A DNA stretch of 64,000 bases from assembly GCA_965178125.1 (NCBI GenBank), contig OZ237744.1, positions 124,001-188,000 of the forward strand, in the 5' to 3' direction. The notes under the pieces were generated by a model that was given only the letters and a program-made list of their open reading frames with translations, ran no database searches and had not been told where the DNA came from. Positions 59,493 through 64,000 of this stretch are shown here, one piece after another. This DNA is from Bilabrum cf. latius (Eukaryota > Bigyra: Bicosoecida > Bigyra > Bicosoecida). Every line of letters begins with the position of its first letter. Positions within the stretch are counted from its first letter, which is position 1. Made by a program: the position numbers and the translations under genes.

Positions 59493-61835
59493 ATGAATGC
59501 GGAGATCTTGAGTTCAAGGTATACGGATGTCGTTGCCAGTGAATTGGTGCAATTAGGTTGCTCAGATGACGCAGATCAATACTTGCAAGGCAGCCTCTGC
59601 TAGGAAAGCCCTATTTAGCTCAGATTTAGTCGCTGGACCACGCAACGTATCCTGGATGCGGTATCCAGCAAGCTAATCAGAGACTCTACTAGTAGTAGTA
59701 CGTCTCTTGTTGGGCTCAGCTTTTCGGATGGGCAGCTGCAGGCAGCTCGGACTGTCAGCGTAGTAGTCCATTTTCTCTCAATCAACACAAGCTTACGAAT
59801 GCTCCACCTACACGATTGTGCGTCGAGGGATGGAATTCATGCGATCGCCAGGGCCATCCGAGACGACGCTACGCTTAAGGTCATAGGTTTTGACAGCTAG
59901 AAGCTACCGTTTCCGGCCGTTTGTGCTATTTCCTTAAAAATGGCGGCGATGCACAGTCTGAAAACACTACTCATGCGAGGCGCAGGGCTAGGGGCGAGAG
60001 GATGCAAGCTACTCTCTTCAGCAATCACGAGAAGCTCGTCGATTCGGTTGCTTGATCTGAGTCGGAACCTCATTGGTGATAGGGAGATCGCCAGTCTGAC
60101 CGAAGCTGTTGGCCGTTGCAGTTCCATGGAGCACCTGTGCATTTCCAGGACGGGCGCATCAGTTGCGACTGCAAGAGCGATCGCCAGGCTCCTCTAGCAG
60201 AAGACGCAGATGAGGTACTTGGAAGCCGATAGCTGCTTTTTCGGGGGGAAGGCATGCCGCATGCTGGCTGGCGCCTTCCAGTGCTATTCTGGCATCGTCG
60301 CAATGCGGCTGCAAAACTCCATCACTTCCTTTGATGGCCTGCTCGCACTCAAGCCCTGGCTGCGTCCTGACACGCCCATCTGCGTCGAGTGGGAAGGCGA
60401 TGACACGGTGCACGACCTCGCGGGCGACTTGCTACCGCGCCCACCTTCGATCGATGACTGCAATGTTGATTACCGTAAGATGGGTGTGCTGCTGTGGCGC
60501 AGGGCACAAGAGGCGCGCAGAGACGCGGGCATGGTGTTCCAGGCAGCAAGCCAGGGCAGGCCCCTGGAGCTGGGCAAGCGGCTGAGGCTGGGGCGACTGG
60601 CAGGGGGCCTGGATCGGGAGGGGCGCGTGTCTTGCGGGCATGGGAGGTGGTTGGGCGGGCCTGTGTTCGGGGCTCTGGGCGGGGGTCATGGGGAATGCCT
60701 GGGGCTGTTGCTGCAGGAGAGCTCGAGGCTGGGCCGGCTATGGCCGTGCGGGGAGTGGGTGGGTGAGGGTGCGGGCGAGGGCGGCAGTGTGTGCTGGTTG
60801 GAGGCGTGTGTGAGGCAGTGTGTCGGTGGCAGCGGGTGCAGGGAGGCCATCGGGGAGTGGGCAAGGCGGGCTGCGGATGGGCTTGGCGAGGAGGTGCGGG
60901 CGTGCGAGGTGGCGTGCGAGCGTGTGGGTCATGCTCGGCAGCAGGCTGAGCACTGGAGGGGGCAGGCCTTGGAGTGGCGGGAGAGGGGCGAGGGGGGTCT
61001 GGCTCAGATCGAGGCGAGTCGGGAGTGGTGGCGCGTGCATGCAGAGGGCAGGTGTGACGAGTGGATGGATCGGTACGGGAAGCGGCTTGGGTATGCGGGC
61101 TTGGAGGCTGAGCTGAGTGGGGGTGATGAAGGGCAGGCAGGCAAGAGTGATGGGGATGGTGATGTGGATGATGATGTGGATTTGGATGAGGCGGCTGTCA
61201 TTCAGGATGGCGCGAAAGATGACGAAGACGGGGCAGCGGATTCGGGCGAAAGGGGCGGTGAGGACGATCATGCTGCAGAGCTGCACGAGGCCGGGATGGA
61301 CATGTTCTTCTGGCGCGAGGACGAGCCGCCCAAGCTGGGCAACAGGTGGGACTGGCACACGTACAGACGGAATAAGATGCGGGCCGAGGCAGCGGAAGCC
61401 AGGGCGCGTGTGACGAGTGCGCGGGCAGGGGAGCGGGCAGACCGGCTGTTGCGTGGGCTGCGTGGGCTGCGGGATGGGTGCGTGGCTTTGGCGGGGCGGG
61501 GATCAGGCGCATCGCACGAGAGTGCAGTGGATAGAGCTGGTGCTTCTACAGATGATGGGGGCAGTCTATCTGGCTCGGCAGGCCGCTGTCTGGTGCCGCT
61601 TGTGTCTTCGGGTGGACTGCAAGGGGTTGCACAGGGGGTGTTGCGGGCGTTGGGCGAGTGGTGCGGCGGGGCATGGGAGCGTGATGATGGTGGAGCGGAT
61701 GGTGTGGATGTGTTTTGGGGTCGTGTGTGTGACGAGTGTGATGTGATGGGGTGGGTACTGCCTGGTGACGGTGCCTCGCTGGTGGAAGCCCAGGTGCAGT
61801 AGTCGGAATCCGGACATGTGTACGTTGCGGACTGA
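59493..61835 (+). CDS. LRR family A, copy A6 (best reference copy)
   Basis: ATG 59493 to TGA 61833-61835, 780 aa, TAGs at 59601, 59616, 59898, 60195 and 61800. A TATAAA lies ~26 bp before the ATG and a TAA sits just upstream in frame. Residues ~1-300 carry RNI-type LRRs: LVGLSFSDGQLQAARTV, LRMLHLHDCASRDGIHAIA, LKTLLMRGAGLGARGCKLL, IRLLDLSRNLIGDREIASLT, MEHLCISRTGASVATARAIA. The ITSFDGLLALKPWL hinge is at ~275 and the LLWRRAQEARRDAG region starts near 330. The acidic insert (GDGDVDDDVDLDE) is at ~550. The protein ends SESGHVYVAD. No signal peptide or TM, so probably cytosolic. Its LRR half differs strongly from the minus-strand copies while its C-terminal half is nearly the same. It starts 87 bp after the B5 stop. 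Confidence 0.78.
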
Positions 61836-61893
61836 TGGGCGCTGAGATCCCAATTGGCTGCAGTCTTAGCATGGCGGCGCATGATTTGTAGCG

Positions 61894-62235
61894 ATGCATA
61901 TTGAAGCCAATCGCTGTACGGTGAGAGAGTGTGAGAGCAGCGCGGTGATGCCGTCTGTACGCCCTCTTTCAAGTTGGACGACTAGACAAGCTTCTGTGCG
62001 ACCAACTGCGACCTTCTATTTCGGGGAGGTTCCGTCGCTTGGCGCGGCGATACCGGATCAGATTGTTTGGTTCAAAGAGCACACTGAAATAACAAGATCT
62101 GTTAAGGGCCGGCAATTCAGATTGTACGAATGTTCTCGCTCCCCGTCGCTCGTGTGTGTGCGTTCAGGCCAGGAGATCAAAAGTGGGGAAGTACCGGATG
62201 GCTCGCGGGAGTTTCCAGCGTCGTATGGGCCATGA
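61894..62235 (+). other. Conserved upstream/overlapping ORF at the family B 5' end
   Basis: A 113-codon frame (MHIEANRC... to TGA) overlaps the first ~35 codons of B6 in another frame. The same frame is open in B1 (38,897-39,244), B2 (43,556-43,897) and B3 (48,458-48,805), including across a 6-bp indel. It contains PTATFYFGEVPSLGAAIPDQIVWF, which looks protein-like. It could be an upstream ORF, an alternative first exon, or chance conservation in young duplicates. Confidence 0.35.
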
Positions 62236-63917
62236 CTTGCCTGCTAGGAATCGCAAACGCATCCTGCACCGGCTCCATCTATTAGTATCGCATGGAACAT
62301 GTCACGGTGTGTCCGATCCCTTCACCTTTTGATGCGGTGGGCCAGCCGTGCAACACTGGACATGGATGGACCCATCTGCAACTCGACGGCAAAAATTACT
62401 GCACCAAGTCGCACTAGACCTTGAAGATCGGCAAGGATGAAAGCATTGGCGCCATGGTCGAGGATATCGAGTGCATGGTCGACGGGCCCAACGACCAGGC
62501 GGCTTTCGCGCCTCGGTACTACACTCGACTTCAGGCCGAACTACAGCGAGAAGCAGAGTTGAAGGCAAGCACACCCGCTGCACGCTCTGGCGCTGCCTCA
62601 TCAGGTTCGGGTGAAGGCGGGGAGGGCGGCGCAGCCAAAGCGGGTGGTGCTGCCAGCGCGAACCCGATGTGCGATCGCGGAGATCCGGAGGAGCCCACCT
62701 ACAGCGGAGACGAGGCACTCGTGTACTCGTGGAAAGAGATCGAGGGCAGCCCTAGAAACCGCCAGGCAGTGGACCAGCTGGCGATTGGAGGCATGTCGCA
62801 GCGGGCCCTGTCCATCGGCACGTACTCTGTGAACTCGCTCAACCGAGCCCTGCCGGGAACACCGGTACCTCACGTGTTTGACGTGTCCAAGTTGCCGCGA
62901 GACGGTCCTGGAGACGAAGGAAGTGGAGATGATGGCAGTCATGCTGCTAGAGACTGCTTCGTGGCAGCTGCGGCCATCTACCCTCTGTCCGTGCGTGTGT
63001 TCCTGCCTCGCGAGGGCAAGTGCTCGCGAGGGGCCAAGGACATGAGGCACGTGGAATCGACGTACCATGCTGTAGCTCTTTGGGGGCAAGATGGAGAAGC
63101 GTCGGGCGGGGCATCGGGTGGCGCTGCATCTGGCAGAGAGAAGGTGCGGCTCAGCCTGGGACATGCTGCGCGCATAAAGGATTGCATGGAGACAGATGTC
63201 GACTGGCAGGATCTCGGCTCTGCGCTCATCAAGATGGGCCGCAAACCGGATCGCGCGAGAGCTGGGATCCCGTTCAGTGCAGTGGATGTAGGCGCTTCGC
63301 AAGCAGGCATGCACGAGCAGTTCGGGCTTGACCCAGCAGTCGATGAAAACCCGGCCCTGCTCAATGAAGCGGCAGTGGCCATCTAGACGGTAGTGGCGTA
63401 GTGCTTGAAGATCTCGGGGTGCTCAGGGTCCGGCGATGCAGATGGTGAAGGCAAACACAAGTCATCCATGTGCTTCTTCGATGTGGATCTAAAGGGGCTG
63501 CTTGAGTAGCCCGTGTGCACCTCCCCCGTGGCGATGTTCCCCATTGCTCGGGACAAGGGAGGGGCTAGTCAGTGCTTGGCGGCAACCAGGCCTGCAGCAG
63601 ATGCAGATGCAGATGCAGGTACAGGTGCAGGTGCAGGTGCAGGTGCAGGTGCAGGTGCAGGTGCAGGTGCAGGTGCAGGTGCAGGTGCAGGTGCAGGTGC
63701 AGGTGCAGGTGCAGGTGCAGGTGCAGGGATGTCCGAATCGAAGGTGGGGGGTCTGGGAGACTCGTCAGAACAAGCGGGGCATGGTGCTGCTACTGGTGGT
63801 GATGGCACACCTGCAAGCAGCGCGTTTCGGGGGCAGCAGTAGCCAGGGCGCCGCAACCCATTGCGGAGGAATCGCCGCCGAGACGGTGGATCAAGTGGCT
63901 CTAAGGCTGGGAAATGA
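62130..63917 (+). CDS. Secreted/membrane family B, copy B6 (best reference copy)
   Basis: ATG 62130 to TGA 63915-63917, 595 aa, with TAGs at 62283, 62415, 63384, 63396, 63507 and 63840; a TAA lies in frame ~9 codons upstream. Residues ~20-46 form a leader (GWLAGVSSVVWAMTCLLGIANA) with a plausible cleavage before SCTG. A Cys-containing module follows to residue ~95 (VTVCPIPSPFD, PCNTGHGWTHLQLDGKNYC). The core includes LKIGKDESIGAMVEDIECMV, DRGDPEEPTYSGDEALVYSW, AVDQLAIGGMSQRALSIGTY, FVAAAAIYPLSVRVFLPR and MHEQFGLDP. Residues ~491-533 are an Ala-Gly dipeptide repeat from GCAGGT hexamers. The C-terminus is Arg-rich. Function unknown. It follows A6 by 294 bp. Confidence 0.72.
63600..63727 (+). 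repeat. GCAGGT hexanucleotide microsatellite coding (Ala-Gly)n
   Basis: Around 19 nearly perfect GCAGGT units preceded by GCAGAT units, inside B6. The equivalent region in B1 (37,430-37,535, reverse strand) has shorter mixed GCAGGT/GCAGAT runs; in B2 and B3 only three or four units remain. The repeat is in frame, so length changes alter only the (AG)n linker. Confidence 0.95.
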
Positions 63918-64000
63918 TGAGACCAACAGACTGTGCCTTGCTTCCAACTTGTGCCAACGTATTCCGACTGTGCATGAAGGACCCGGAGACAAACGGCCAA
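63918..64000 (+). other. 3' flank of B6, window end
   Basis: Matches the conserved spacer after B1-B3 that leads into the next family A gene about 190 bp on. A further A copy may begin just beyond the window. Confidence 0.5.

Overview
This is a nuclear genome window from a microbial eukaryote. It carries GT-AG introns (about 50-215 nt, donors mostly GTGAGK or GTAAGT), a cytosolic ribosomal protein eS4, a class I cyclic-nucleotide phosphodiesterase, a USP9X-like deubiquitinase and the ciliary transition-zone protein B9D1, so the cell is probably flagellated. The lineage cannot be named from the sequence.

The dominant observation is a variant genetic code. Nearly every gene is cut into same-frame ORF pieces separated only by TAG. 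When TAG is read as glutamine, whole genes appear that end in TGA (mostly) or TAA. At least one TAG sits at an expected Gln in RsmH/METTL15 (FQALRI) and two in B9D1 (TQI and VAQ). I count about 50 in-frame TAGs in the single-copy genes and no in-frame TAA or TGA. All CDS coordinates below assume UAG = Gln, with UAA and UGA as stops.

Layout. 1-6668 (-): large USP9X/FAF-like protein, running off the left edge. 6.8-7.3 kb: broken copy of a glycoside hydrolase gene. 8.1-12.1 kb (+): Ser/Pro-stalk, EGF, single-TM surface protein. 12.1-15.6 kb: gene-poor, with repeat copies, a porin-like fragment and a dispersed element. 15.7-22.7 kb (+): giant FG-GAP, Ser/Pro-stalk, EGF, TM protein whose 3' third duplicates the first surface protein. 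23.9-26.0 kb (+): intact GH39-like hydrolase. 26.3-29.2 kb (-): phosphodiesterase, divergent from 29.3-31.9 kb (+) RsmH/METTL15. 32.6-33.7 kb (+): unknown basic protein. 33.9-34.4 kb (-): ICMT/PEMT-like membrane methyltransferase.

34.5-64 kb is an alternating array of two gene families. Family A is an LRR protein with a long C-terminal helical region. Family B is a predicted secreted or membrane protein with a Cys-rich N-terminus and a Gly/Ala-repeat C-terminus. On the left the A/B units are on the minus strand (A1-B1-A2-B2-A3-B3-A4 and a B4 fragment). On the right they are inverted (A5-B5-A6-B6). B9D1 (-) and eS4 (+) sit between the two halves. Apart from the A/B pairing and the shared stalk-EGF-TM module, the genes show no common pathway.
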